DNA of 64,000 bases, taken from positions 806,001 through 870,000 of the forward strand of contig NZ_CAKKNB010000002.1 of assembly GCF_918741295.1 (NCBI RefSeq), read 5' to 3'. Below the pieces are notes generated by a model that did no database searches, was not told the origin of the DNA, and saw nothing but the letters and a program-made list of their open reading frames with translations. Source of the stretch: Aquabacterium sp. CECT 9606 (GTDB lineage: Bacteria > Pseudomonadota > Gammaproteobacteria > Burkholderiales > Burkholderiaceae_C). Within the stretch, counting starts at the first letter, position 1. The number at the start of each line of letters is the position of its first letter. A program made the position numbers and the translations under genes. This document shows positions 47,363 through 55,286 of the stretch, piece after piece.

Positions 47363-48844
47363 ATGTTGTTCATCAAGCCCTTGAGCCGTGGCGTGACCGC
47401 TGCCGCCGCCTTCTCTGCCGTGGCCTTGCTGAGCGCCTGCACCACGGTGGGTCCTGACTTTGCCGCGCCCAGGTTCGAGCCCGTGGCCAGCTACCGCCAT
47501 GTCGATGGCAAGGGGCCCGACAGCGCGCAAATGCCGCTCGACAGCTGGACCTTGTTTGGCGACGCGACGCTGGACGCCCTGGAGCGCCGAGCCTTGCGCG
47601 ACAGCCCCAATGTGCAAGCGGCCGGCCAGCGCATGCTGGAAGCGCAGGCCCTGCTGGGTGTGGCGAATGCCGATGATGGTGTGAAGGTGGGGGTGAGCAC
47701 ATCAACCGCGTATTCGCGCTCGTCCGAGAACACCTCGCAGGCCATCATGCTGGGCCGGCATGCCATCAAAGGCAGCAACTTCACCTTGGGCGCTTCGCTG
47801 TCCTATGAGCTGGACCTGTGGGGCCGCGTGCGCCGCGCGGTCGAGTCGGCCGATGCGCAGGCCTTGGCCGCCCGCTACGACCGCGATGGCGTGCTGCTGA
47901 TGCTGACCCACCAGGTGGCCATGGGCTATTTCCAGTTGCGCGGCGCGGATGCCGAGATCGCGATCCTGGAAAGCGCGCTCAGCACACGGCGCGAGTCCGA
48001 GCAACTGATCAACGCCCGGTTTGACACCGGCCTGTCGAACGAGCTGGACTTGTCACGTGCCCGCATCGAGCGCGCCAATGCCGAGGCCGATCTGCACGAG
48101 GCCCGCCGCCAGCGCCAGACACTGGAGCACGGCCTGGCCGTGCTGGTCGGCGCCTCGCCCAGCGAGCCCCTGATCGCCAGCCTGGGCAGCGAGGCCAAGA
48201 GCGCCTTGCCCTTGCCCCCCGCCATTCCCGTGGGCCTGCCTGCCAGTTTGCTGGCCCAGCGGCCTGACCTGTCGTCCAGCGTGGCCGCCTTGCGTTCGCT
48301 CAATGCCCAGGTGGGCGTGGCAGAAAGCGCCTTCTACCCCTCGGTGAGCCTGACGGGCAACTACGGCTTCGCGTCCCAGAAGCTTCGCGAGTTGACCAAC
48401 GATGGCTCGCAGCAGTTCAGCGTCGGCCCGCTGGCGCTGTCATTGCCCATCTTTGATGGTGGGCACAACCAGGCTAATCTGGCCGCCTCACAGGCCCGCT
48501 ATGCGCAGGCCCTGGCCACCCATCGCGGCAAATTGCTGACGGCCTTGCGCGAGGTCGAGGATGCGCTCTCCGACTCGCAGCAGCGCCAATTGCAGGCCGA
48601 TGCCCAAGCCCAAGCCCAGCAGGCCGCCGCGCGGGCCTACGAGGTGGCGCGTGCCCGCTACGAGCGGGGTGTGTCCAGCTACCTGGACGTGACCGATGCC
48701 CAGCGCAGCAGCCTGGCCGCCGACCGCGCGGCCGCGCAGATCCGCACACAGCGTTTGCTGGCGGCGGTGAACCTCGCGCGTGCGTTGGGTGGTGGGTGGT
48801 CGCCCGAGGCCTCGCTGACGATTGCCAAGACCGTGCAACCTTGA
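47363..48844 (+). CDS. NodT/TolC-type outer-membrane efflux lipoprotein
   Basis: The product is 493 residues. A lipobox L-S-A-C lies at about residues 28-31, so the mature N-terminus is lipidated. The body is an outer-membrane factor with two repeats (for example QAAGQRMLEAQALLGVANAD, and YERGVSSYLDVTDAQRSSLA). It is the channel of the tripartite pump. I chose ATG 47363, 6 nt after a GGAG site, over ATG 47339 which overlaps the MFS stop. Both give the same mature protein. Confidence 0.9.
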   Translation: MLFIKPLSRGVTAAAAFSAVALLSACTTVGPDFAAPRFEPVASYRHVDGKGPDSAQMPLDSWTLFGDATLDALERRALRDSPNVQAAGQRMLEAQALLGVANADDGVKVGVSTSTAYSRSSENTSQAIMLGRHAIKGSNFTLGASLSYELDLWGRVRRAVESADAQALAARYDRDGVLLMLTHQVAMGYFQLRGADAEIAILESALSTRRESEQLINARFDTGLSNELDLSRARIERANAEADLHEARRQRQTLEHGLAVLVGASPSEPLIASLGSEAKSALPLPPAIPVGLPASLLAQRPDLSSSVAALRSLNAQVGVAESAFYPSVSLTGNYGFASQKLRELTNDGSQQFSVGPLALSLPIFDGGHNQANLAASQARYAQALATHRGKLLTALREVEDALSDSQQRQLQADAQAQAQQAAARAYEVARARYERGVSSYLDVTDAQRSSLAADRAAAQIRTQRLLAAVNLARALGGGWSPEASLTIAKTVQP

Positions 48845-48854
48845 TCTGTCACGC

Positions 48855-49076
48855 TCAACGGCCGACCAGGCTGTCGTACGGTGGCAGGTTGATCACGGTG
48901 AGGGCCGAGGTGTCATAGGCCCGCTCCAGGTCTTCGGCCGCCTCGGTCCATTCTTCCAGCAGTTGCATGTCTTCGGGTTGAGCGTCGTCACTGTCGACAG
49001 TGACGCGCAACTCTTTCACTTGCGCTGCCACGGCCTGGATGGCCACGATCATCGTGTTGATGGAGATCTCGGGCAT
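48855..49076 (-). CDS. small acidic protein of unknown function
   Basis: The product is 73 residues and I do not recognise it. It begins MPEISINTMIVAIQAVAAQV and contains an acidic stretch (VDSDDAQPEDMQLLEEWTEA). There is no signal peptide or membrane segment. ATG 49076 has a GAGG site that overlaps the stop codon region of an upstream broken gene on the same strand, so the two were probably translated as a unit. Confidence 0.6.
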   Translation of the reverse strand: MPEISINTMIVAIQAVAAQVKELRVTVDSDDAQPEDMQLLEEWTEAAEDLERAYDTSALTVINLPPYDSLVGR

Positions 49077-49084
49077 TTTGTTCC

Positions 49085-49402
49085 TCACTTCACTGTTTTG
49101 GCTTGGTCGATCTGCAGCACGACAGCCGCTCGGGCCATGTTGTCAAGGTAGCCCTTGAAGGTCAGGACCGTCATCCGGGTGCGTGCCGTCAACTGATAGT
49201 GATAGCCACTCACGGTGCCCTTGGGGTTGGTCTTCTTCTTGTCATCCTTGACGATGAGGATCTCGTCGGAATATGGCGTGCCTTACGGGGAGTCGATCCA
49301 TCGCAGGTCGAGCATGCCCTCATCAGGGACGCCGTCGCGGATCTTGAGCTTGGCGGCCTCGCCCAGCAATGAGCGGTACAGGGGGACGTCGGTACTGGCC
49401 AT
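49085..49402 (-). pseudogene. interrupted small gene with an in-frame TAA
   Basis: One reading frame runs through 106 codons from ATG 49402 to TGA 49085-49087, but codon 40 is TAA (49283-49285). The two halves read MASTDVPLYRSLLGEAAKLK...RWIDSP and GTPYSDEILIVKDDKKKTNP...QIDQAKTVK. Both keep the same GC-rich codon usage, and a TAC tyrosine to TAA change would explain the break. No good start codon lies just after the stop. A sequencing error is possible. The downstream 73-residue gene is close behind it. I know no family for it. Confidence 0.7.
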
Positions 49403-49469
49403 GTTTTCCTCCTCTGCTTATGGGAAGAAGATGATAGCCTTGCGTCGGCATGGGGGCAATGTGCCTCGA

Positions 49470-50126
49470 TCAGGTGCCCGCGTTCTGGCTCAGGCGGTCC
49501 AGCCATTCGGCCACCATTTCCAGGCGCCACAGCGGGTTGTCCAGACTCATCAGCCGTTGGCGTTCGGCCACTGGCAAAGGCAGGCATTCGGCCCAGCGGT
49601 TGGACAACCAGCCGGCATCTTGCCAGCGTGGGTCGCCGGGCGGTGCGGGCAGCGTCTGCTCGCCTTCGCGGGCCGCCATGGCGGTGAACGCATCTTGCAG
49701 GCGCTGGCTGAGCACGGCCAGTTCAGCGGGTACCGCCGTGGGGGCGTCATCCGGCAGCAATTGGATGGCGCCTGTCCACAGGCCGTGGGGCAAGAGATGG
49801 GTGCTGTCGAGTTTGAAGCGCTGGGTGCCACGAGCTTGCACCAGCATCAGGCCGGGCTGGGGATGCTCGATGTGCTCAAGCCTGGCGAGGGTGCCGATGT
49901 GGGCCAGGGTCTCGGTGCCGCTGCTGGCGCCTTCAGCTTCGCCTGGGCGCGGGGCACGCCGCACTTCATGGCCGCTTTGCAGGCAGACCACGCCGAAGGG
50001 GGCACCGCTTTGCTCGCAGCGCTTCATGAGGTCAAGGTAACGAACCTCGAAGATCTGCAAGGGAAGCAGGCCACCGGGGAAGAGGACGGTGTGCAGGGGA
50101 AAGAGGGGAAGGGCGGTGAGGTCCAT
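49470..50126 (-). CDS. LON N-terminal (substrate-binding) domain protein
   Basis: The product is 218 residues. The LON_substr_bdg pattern is clear: ALPLFPLHTVLFPGGLLPLQ, IFEVRYLDLMKRC, GAPFGVVCLQSG, and LAHIGTLARLEHIEHPQPGL. There is no AAA+ ATPase or protease domain, so it is a stand-alone LAN-domain protein, common in proteobacteria and of uncertain role. I chose ATG 50126; the open frame extends well upstream, but that part does not look coding. Confidence 0.88.
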   Translation of the reverse strand: MDLTALPLFPLHTVLFPGGLLPLQIFEVRYLDLMKRCEQSGAPFGVVCLQSGHEVRRAPRPGEAEGASSGTETLAHIGTLARLEHIEHPQPGLMLVQARGTQRFKLDSTHLLPHGLWTGAIQLLPDDAPTAVPAELAVLSQRLQDAFTAMAAREGEQTLPAPPGDPRWQDAGWLSNRWAECLPLPVAERQRLMSLDNPLWRLEMVAEWLDRLSQNAGT

Positions 50127-50433
50127 GGTGCGGGATGTGCGCGGTGGAGCTGGCAGTGTGCCCGTTCGGGGCCGTGGCCGTGGACGTCTCTGGCGTGATG
50201 GGTCACGGTTGCGCTTCCTCAGGGAGAGGTGCATGGGCCTTATTGAGACGACCACCGTGCCACTGCGCAGCATCAGGCCCTTGGCCTTGCCGCAAGTCGT
50301 CGATATAACTTTGACGATGAGAATCGTCACATACAACACAAATGTACTAAACGCAAGCGTGAAAACAATGCGCATGTTGAAGATGATTGTCTTCACAATA
50401 ACAAAAATCAACTTTTGACTTTAAAGGGCAACC
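50127..50433. other. 307-bp intergenic region, AT-rich towards its right end
   Basis: No gene is convincing here. The left part is GC-rich; the right 130 bp (about 50300-50433) is markedly AT-rich and unlike the rest of the window. It contains an inverted repeat GACGAT-GAGA-ATCGTC at 50313-50328, a possible regulator-binding site, and lies before the pectinacetylesterase-like gene. Confidence 0.6.
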
Positions 50434-51744
50434 ATGAAGAGCCATGTTTTTAAATTTCTGCTGGCCACTGCGTCCATCTGCTGCGGCGCCGCCAATGCCG
50501 CGTACTTCAAATGGGAATCGGTGGAATTGCCTGCTTCCTCGGGCGCCTCCTGCGGGGACGGCAGCCCCTATCGCTTCTTCGTGAACAAGACGCCATTCAC
50601 CACGAATACGGTGATCTTGTTCGAGGGCGGTGGAGCGTGCTGGGCACAGGATTCCTGCCTGGGCAAAAAAGGACTTGCCAAGTCAGCCAGCAACCCAAAC
50701 GGCATCGCGGCAGACTACATGACAAGACTGACACCAAGCCAACCCAATGCCGCAGACAGCCCTCTTGGTAAAATCAATCTCTCGTTTCTGGGATTGATCA
50801 CGCCATTCTCGGCTCGGATACATCCGCTGCAATCCGTCGAGACACAGAGCTGGAATATCGTCTACGTCCCGTATTGCACAGGCGATGTGCATACAGGCAA
50901 TTCGACACAGGTGTATGCCGACTCGAATCCCGATGCGCCCCGCGTGCAATATCACCGGGGGTACCTCAATGCCAAAGGCGTATCAGCCTGGGTGGGGGCA
51001 AACATGCCGCGTCCGGACAAATTGCTGGTCACCGGCTTCTCTGCTGGTGGCGTGGGCTCGCAAGCCGCCTATCCCACGCTGCGGGACCAGATCAAGCCCA
51101 AACAGTCGGCCTTGCTGGCCGATTCCGGGCCGCTGATGTGGGCGCCCGCCGATGGCGACCCGGCGCAATACCCTTCCGTCCCCCTGCACAACAAAATCAG
51201 AAAGGTTTGGGGTTATGACACGCCCAAAGGCATCGTCACGGAATTGATGGCGCGCTACCCGGGGAAAGGCGACGCGAACAACCTCGGCAGCTTCGTCCCG
51301 GAGATCGCCAAAATCTATCCCAATGACCGGTTCTCTCTGGTGGCATTTCAGCGCGACGCCATTTTCTCAGGCTTCTCCTACGACGACTTCCATCCAGAGT
51401 TGGGCGCCATCGCAGACGAGAAGGAACGCAAGGAGCAGTTGCTGGCGAAGTGGGATCTCGAACTCAACACCTTGGTCAACGTCGTGAAAGGAGCCGGCAA
51501 CATCGGCTGGTACATGCCGTATGAGCGTGACCTCATGGGTGCGCATTGCCTGACCACCGTGACATTCGGCGGTACGGCCATCGCGGAATCCAAGCACAAG
51601 AGCGTCGGCGTCATCGTTGACAACCTGATCAACGGTTCAGGAGCGCCCATCAGGTCTTACGAAAAAGCGAAGGTGATTCAGTCCCCAACAGGCGTGTCGC
51701 TGTTCGATAACCTGCTCAATTCTTTCTTTGATTCGCTCCTGTAG
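50434..51744 (+). CDS. secreted pectinacetylesterase/Notum-like hydrolase
   Basis: The product is 436 residues with a signal peptide at 1-22 (MKSHVFKFLLATASICCGAA, then NA). The fold resembles the pectinacetylesterase family: VILFEGGGACWAQDSCLG, NIVYVPYCTGDVHTGN, and the nucleophile motif GFSAGGVGSQ. Candidate acid and base are the later Asp and His in VAFQRDAIFS and GAHCLTT. The substrate is unknown; the family includes polysaccharide deacetylases and lipid-ester hydrolases. Codon use and AT-rich upstream DNA differ somewhat from the neighbours, which could mean recent acquisition. Its 3' end overlaps the convergent TetR gene by 29 bp. Confidence 0.83.
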   Translation: MKSHVFKFLLATASICCGAANAAYFKWESVELPASSGASCGDGSPYRFFVNKTPFTTNTVILFEGGGACWAQDSCLGKKGLAKSASNPNGIAADYMTRLTPSQPNAADSPLGKINLSFLGLITPFSARIHPLQSVETQSWNIVYVPYCTGDVHTGNSTQVYADSNPDAPRVQYHRGYLNAKGVSAWVGANMPRPDKLLVTGFSAGGVGSQAAYPTLRDQIKPKQSALLADSGPLMWAPADGDPAQYPSVPLHNKIRKVWGYDTPKGIVTELMARYPGKGDANNLGSFVPEIAKIYPNDRFSLVAFQRDAIFSGFSYDDFHPELGAIADEKERKEQLLAKWDLELNTLVNVVKGAGNIGWYMPYERDLMGAHCLTTVTFGGTAIAESKHKSVGVIVDNLINGSGAPIRSYEKAKVIQSPTGVSLFDNLLNSFFDSLL

Positions 51745-52441
51745 GGACAAGGCCCGCGTCAAGCGGGTCTTTACCGTCCGACAGATGAGAATGTCTGGCG
51801 CGTTCGGCGACGCCCCGCAGCCAGACATCCAGGCCATGCCACACGAACAATTGGTTGTTCACTGCTTCATCGATCGGCATCTTCATGCCTTCAAGACACC
51901 AGATGGCGGCCGACGAAATGACCATTCCGAGCAGCGTCTTGATCGTGTAAATGACATCGATGCCCGATGAGTCGATGCCCGGATAGCGACGGCTCAGAAC
52001 AGGCCCCAGGATCGCCAGATAAGGCTCGTCGGTGATGGCGAAATGAAGCTTGCCAGAGTAGTAATAAATTTGGGCCTCCACCAGCAGTATCCTGGCTCGG
52101 TCAGGATCCGCTTGCAAGAAGCGATAAAAGCTCTGCAAGCCATCCTGGGCCAATTGCGCGATGGGCTTGTCCGACAAATGCATCGCGGCGTAGAGATCCT
52201 TGACCAGTTCCGCAGTGACCGCTTCATACGTCGCCGCGAACAAGTTGTCCAAATCCGAAAACAACGCGTAGTAGTACCTGTCGGTGAAACCCGCCTCAGC
52301 ACAAAGTTCGCGAACGGTGGCGCCGCTGACGCCCTTGCGTCCAAATACCTTGATGCCAGCCGCGATGAACCTTTCCCGCCGTTGCTTCTGACGTTCGTCG
52401 GCTGTCATGCCGTTGTACGACCGACGGTTTTTCGTTTGCAT
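51716..52441 (-). CDS. TetR family regulator
   Basis: The product is about 241 residues. The TetR helix-turn-helix is at about residues 25-70 (VSGATVRELCAEAGFTDRYY followed by YALFSDLDNLF). The C-terminal half is helical with no known ligand motif. It is convergent with and overlaps the pectinacetylesterase-like gene by 29 bp. ATG 52441 is chosen; a GTG at 52453 is in frame and would add four residues. Its target is not shown by sequence, but the esterase gene with an inverted repeat at 50313 is a candidate. Confidence 0.83.
   Translation of the reverse strand: MQTKNRRSYNGMTADERQKQRRERFIAAGIKVFGRKGVSGATVRELCAEAGFTDRYYYALFSDLDNLFAATYEAVTAELVKDLYAAMHLSDKPIAQLAQDGLQSFYRFLQADPDRARILLVEAQIYYYSGKLHFAITDEPYLAILGPVLSRRYPGIDSSGIDVIYTIKTLLGMVISSAAIWCLEGMKMPIDEAVNNQLFVWHGLDVWLRGVAERARHSHLSDGKDPLDAGLVPTGANQRKN
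51751..51772 (+). terminator. terminator of the esterase gene, inside the TetR coding region
   Basis: GGCCCGC and GCGGGTC form a 7-bp stem (one G-T pair) with loop GTCAA, followed by TTT. It lies 6 bp after the esterase stop and within the last codons of the convergent TetR gene. Confidence 0.6.
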
Positions 52442-52672
52442 GGGTTGGTTCACGTGCGCAAGAGGGCAATGCCAGACCGACCTATTCTATCGGCCAGCAT
52501 GGTGGCAGACACCGCACGAGGATGCCTTTCCATTCGACCGTTTTGCACCCGAGCGAAAGTTCGCCGCTGTCCATTTTCATGGTCCTGACGGACCTATGCT
52601 CCAGGATCGAGAATCAAACGTAATGCAAGGGGAGAAGAACGTGAATCGCAAGCCCAAGGCAGTGATGGTGCA

Positions 52673-53277
52673 GTGAACTTGGCAAGCCAGCACTCAGGGA
52701 TTCTTCGCACTTGGCATGACGACAGGGGCTTTGGCTTCATCGCGCCCAGCCAAGGCGGCCGCGAGTTATTCGTCCACATCAGCGCGTTCCCCCGTGATGG
52801 GTCACGGCCCACCGCTGGAGAGGCCCTCTTCTACGAGGTAGGCGTGGGCAACGGTGGGAAACCACAAGCGGTGCGGGTGGTTCGACAGGCCGTGGGCATC
52901 CAAAAGGGGCTGCCCAAGCGGCCCACTCGCCCCGGCGCCGGTGGTGGCCAGGGTCTGGCAGGCAAGGCCATCGCCATGGTGCTGTTCATGGCGCTGGGCG
53001 CGTATGGCATCAAGCAGTACAAGGGCTACTCGCACCGCGCAGAGCTTGAGCGCATGCCGGCTGTTGCGGCGCCCGCACCAGACCAGCCCATGCCGCTGGG
53101 GGACAAGGAGGCCGCTGCCAGCGAGTTTCGCTGCGATGGTCGAACCCACTGCTCGCAAATGACTTCTTGCAAAGAGGCGACCTGGTTCATCAACCACTGC
53201 CAGGCGCTGAAATGGATGGCAACCACGATGGTGTGCCATGCGAACAGCAGTGGTGCACTGGCGCATTCGCCAAGTAG
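52673..53277 (+). pseudogene. frameshifted cold-shock domain + excalibur domain protein
   Basis: The uncorrected frame starts at GTG 52673 with a cold-shock domain (SGILRTWHDDRGFGFIAPSQ, then ELFVHISAFPRDG). A membrane helix follows (about residues 97-112, AGKAIAMVLFMALGAYG). The excalibur domain then starts EFRCDGRTHCSQMTSCKEAT and goes out of frame after L179. Adding one A at the AAATGG at 53210-53212 restores KMDGNHDGVPCEQQWCTGAF then AK-stop at 53275-53277, which is the normal excalibur ending. The repaired product is about 201 residues and stops 5 bp before the convergent gene. A one-base deletion in a homopolymer or a sequencing error explains it. Confidence 0.85.
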
Positions 53278-53282
53278 CCTGA

Positions 53283-53960
53283 TCACGATCCGTTGCTTGC
53301 CGCCGCTCTTTGGGGCCGCCGCACAGCGCGCACTTTGCCGCTTGGCCCACCGCCGCAATAAAACAACCCCGCCCCATCAGACTCCAGCCCGCTGACCCCC
53401 GTGCCACTGGGCATCGCCAGCCGCTCCAGCACCGCGCCGCTCTGCGGGTTGATGCGGCGCAGCTCGCTTTCGTCACCTTCCCAGGTGCCGTGCCACAGGT
53501 CGCCGTCCACCCAGGTCACGCCGGTGACAAAGCGGTTGGACCCGATGGTGCGCAGGACCTTGCCGGTGTGCGGGTCAACCTGGTGGATCTTGCGATCGCG
53601 GTATTGCCCCACCCACAAGCTGCCTTCGGCCCAGGTCAGGCCCGAGTCACTGCCACTGCCGGGGGCGGGGATGGAGGCCACGATCTGGCCTGTGGCCGGG
53701 TCGATCTTGTCGATGCGGGTCTCGGCGATTTGATAGAGGTGTGTGCCGTCGAAGGCGGTGCCGGCATCGCAGGCGAGCTCCAGGCTGCGCGTGGGTTCGC
53801 CGCTCTCAGGATCGAAGGCGAGCAGCTTGTCGCCGGTGGCGGCCCACACGCGCTGGCCGTCGTGCGTGACGCCATGGATGCGTTCACTGGCGGCGAAAGG
53901 GCCGTACTCGCGCACGATCTGGGCTTCAGTGGCCGCGGGCTGGGTGGTCTTGGTGGTCAT
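53283..53960 (-). CDS. beta-propeller (Vgb/quinoprotein-like) protein
   Basis: The product is 225 residues without a signal peptide. Repeated blade-like units run through it (RVWAATGDKLLAFDPESGEP, LYQIAETRIDKIDPATGQIV, LWVGQYRDRKIHQVDPHTGK, LWHGTWEGDESELRRINPQS). This fits a small propeller or Vgb/glutamine-cyclotransferase-like repeat, with no catalytic site I can assign. It is followed upstream on the same strand by a HTH-domain protein 51 bp away, so the pair may form a sensor or response unit. ATG 53960 starts it. Confidence 0.75.
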   Translation of the reverse strand: MTTKTTQPAATEAQIVREYGPFAASERIHGVTHDGQRVWAATGDKLLAFDPESGEPTRSLELACDAGTAFDGTHLYQIAETRIDKIDPATGQIVASIPAPGSGSDSGLTWAEGSLWVGQYRDRKIHQVDPHTGKVLRTIGSNRFVTGVTWVDGDLWHGTWEGDESELRRINPQSGAVLERLAMPSGTGVSGLESDGAGLFYCGGGPSGKVRAVRRPQRAAASNGS

Positions 53961-54011
53961 CTTGGGGCTCCTGGTGGTGCGCTTGAAGAAAGCAGCGCGA
54001 TGGAGGCCACT

Positions 54012-55241
54012 CTACTCAAGCGACAGCGCGGCAGGGAGTAACAAGATTGTCGTGAATCCGGCCAGTGGCGGCGACAACCAGCGGCGTGCGCGAGCCTGCC
54101 CGATGGCCCGCGCTTGCCCGGCGGTCTCCAGCTCGGCGAGCGCGCGCTGCACGGTGCGTTGGCTGGCGCCCAAGGCCAGTGCCAGGGCAGAAGTGGACCA
54201 GGCGGCGCCGTCGGAAAGCAGTGCCACCAAAGAAGCTTGCTCGCCGTCGATGGGCGGCGCCAGGACCACAACGGGGCGCTCATCACAGGGTTGGAGGATG
54301 AAGCCCTTGGCGGTGGCCTGGATGCCTGCCAGCCCGGCCAACGAAGCGCGCAGGCGGCCCATCTCCACCCGCAGGCGGGCCCGGTGCGTCTCATCTGGGT
54401 GGCGAGTGCGAAACGCGTGGGCGATCAAGGTGGCGCGGTCAACGTCGACCGGCCAAGCCTCGGCGAGCAAGCGCGCCAGGGCGAACAGCACCGGCCGGCC
54501 TGTCAGCGGCAACCAGGCCTGGCCTGCGCGAAGCCCACGGCGGCAGGCGTCCAGGATCAGGGCATTCGAGTCGATCAAGGCCGCCACCTCGGCCAGGCGC
54601 AGCGGTTGTTCGCAATCGTGCCGCAAGCGCCGGGCGGCAGGGCGTTCCAAGGCGGTCTGGGCTTCGGCCACTTCCGCTTGCAAGGCGGGCACGCCCGCGT
54701 GCGCAGCCGCGTCCCGGGCGCGGACCAGTGCGGCTTGGGCCGGCGCGATGTCCAGTAAGCGCAGCGCCAATTCGGCCTGGGCCAAGAAAGCCACTGCGGC
54801 CAGCGCCGGCGGCATGCCCTGCGCATTGATCTGGCTCAGGGCGTCCTTGGCCTTGTCGAGTTGGCCGAGCAACAACAGCCGACGCACGGTGATCAATCGG
54901 GCTTGCAGCGCATTGGCGTGGTCGGCACGTGCCGCCAAGGTGGTGGTGGCCGCTGACAGGGCGCGCAACGCATTGGGCGGGCCGCTGAGATCACGCATGG
55001 CCAAGGCCACTTCGGCTTCGGCCACGACACAACGCGCACGTGCCAGTTCCTCCTTGGCACCAAAGCCCCGGGCGGCAAGCCGCAGCAGTTCGCGGGCGCG
55101 GCGGTGTTCGCCCAGTTGCGCCATGGCGATGCCGCGCAAGGCCAGCGCTGGCGGATCGTCGCGCAGGGCCACGCGTTTGAGGGCACCGAGCGCATCACCC
55201 GCTGCGAGGGCCCGCGCTGCCGCGGCGATCAGGGAGTCCAT
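54012..55241 (-). CDS. TPR-like protein with winged-helix/HTH C-terminus
   Basis: The product is 409 residues. Residues 1-240 are alanine-rich helical repeats of TPR type (LRGIAMAQLGEHRRARELLR, LITVRRLLLLGQLDKAKDAL). Around residues 265-320 is an OmpR/SARP-like winged helix (LTGRPVLFALARLLAEAWPV, TRHPDETHRARLRVEMGRLR). Near 360-390 an HTH segment is seen (WSTSALALALGASQRTVQRA). It is probably a transcription regulator of the adjacent propeller gene or of something unlinked. ATG 55241 is the likely start; the open frame extends upstream without conservation. Confidence 0.72.
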   Translation of the reverse strand: MDSLIAAAARALAAGDALGALKRVALRDDPPALALRGIAMAQLGEHRRARELLRLAARGFGAKEELARARCVVAEAEVALAMRDLSGPPNALRALSAATTTLAARADHANALQARLITVRRLLLLGQLDKAKDALSQINAQGMPPALAAVAFLAQAELALRLLDIAPAQAALVRARDAAAHAGVPALQAEVAEAQTALERPAARRLRHDCEQPLRLAEVAALIDSNALILDACRRGLRAGQAWLPLTGRPVLFALARLLAEAWPVDVDRATLIAHAFRTRHPDETHRARLRVEMGRLRASLAGLAGIQATAKGFILQPCDERPVVVLAPPIDGEQASLVALLSDGAAWSTSALALALGASQRTVQRALAELETAGQARAIGQARARRWLSPPLAGFTTILLLPAALSLE

Positions 55242-55286
55242 AGGGGCGTCATGGTTCAGTAGACTGGCATGTATTCTGGAGTTCTC

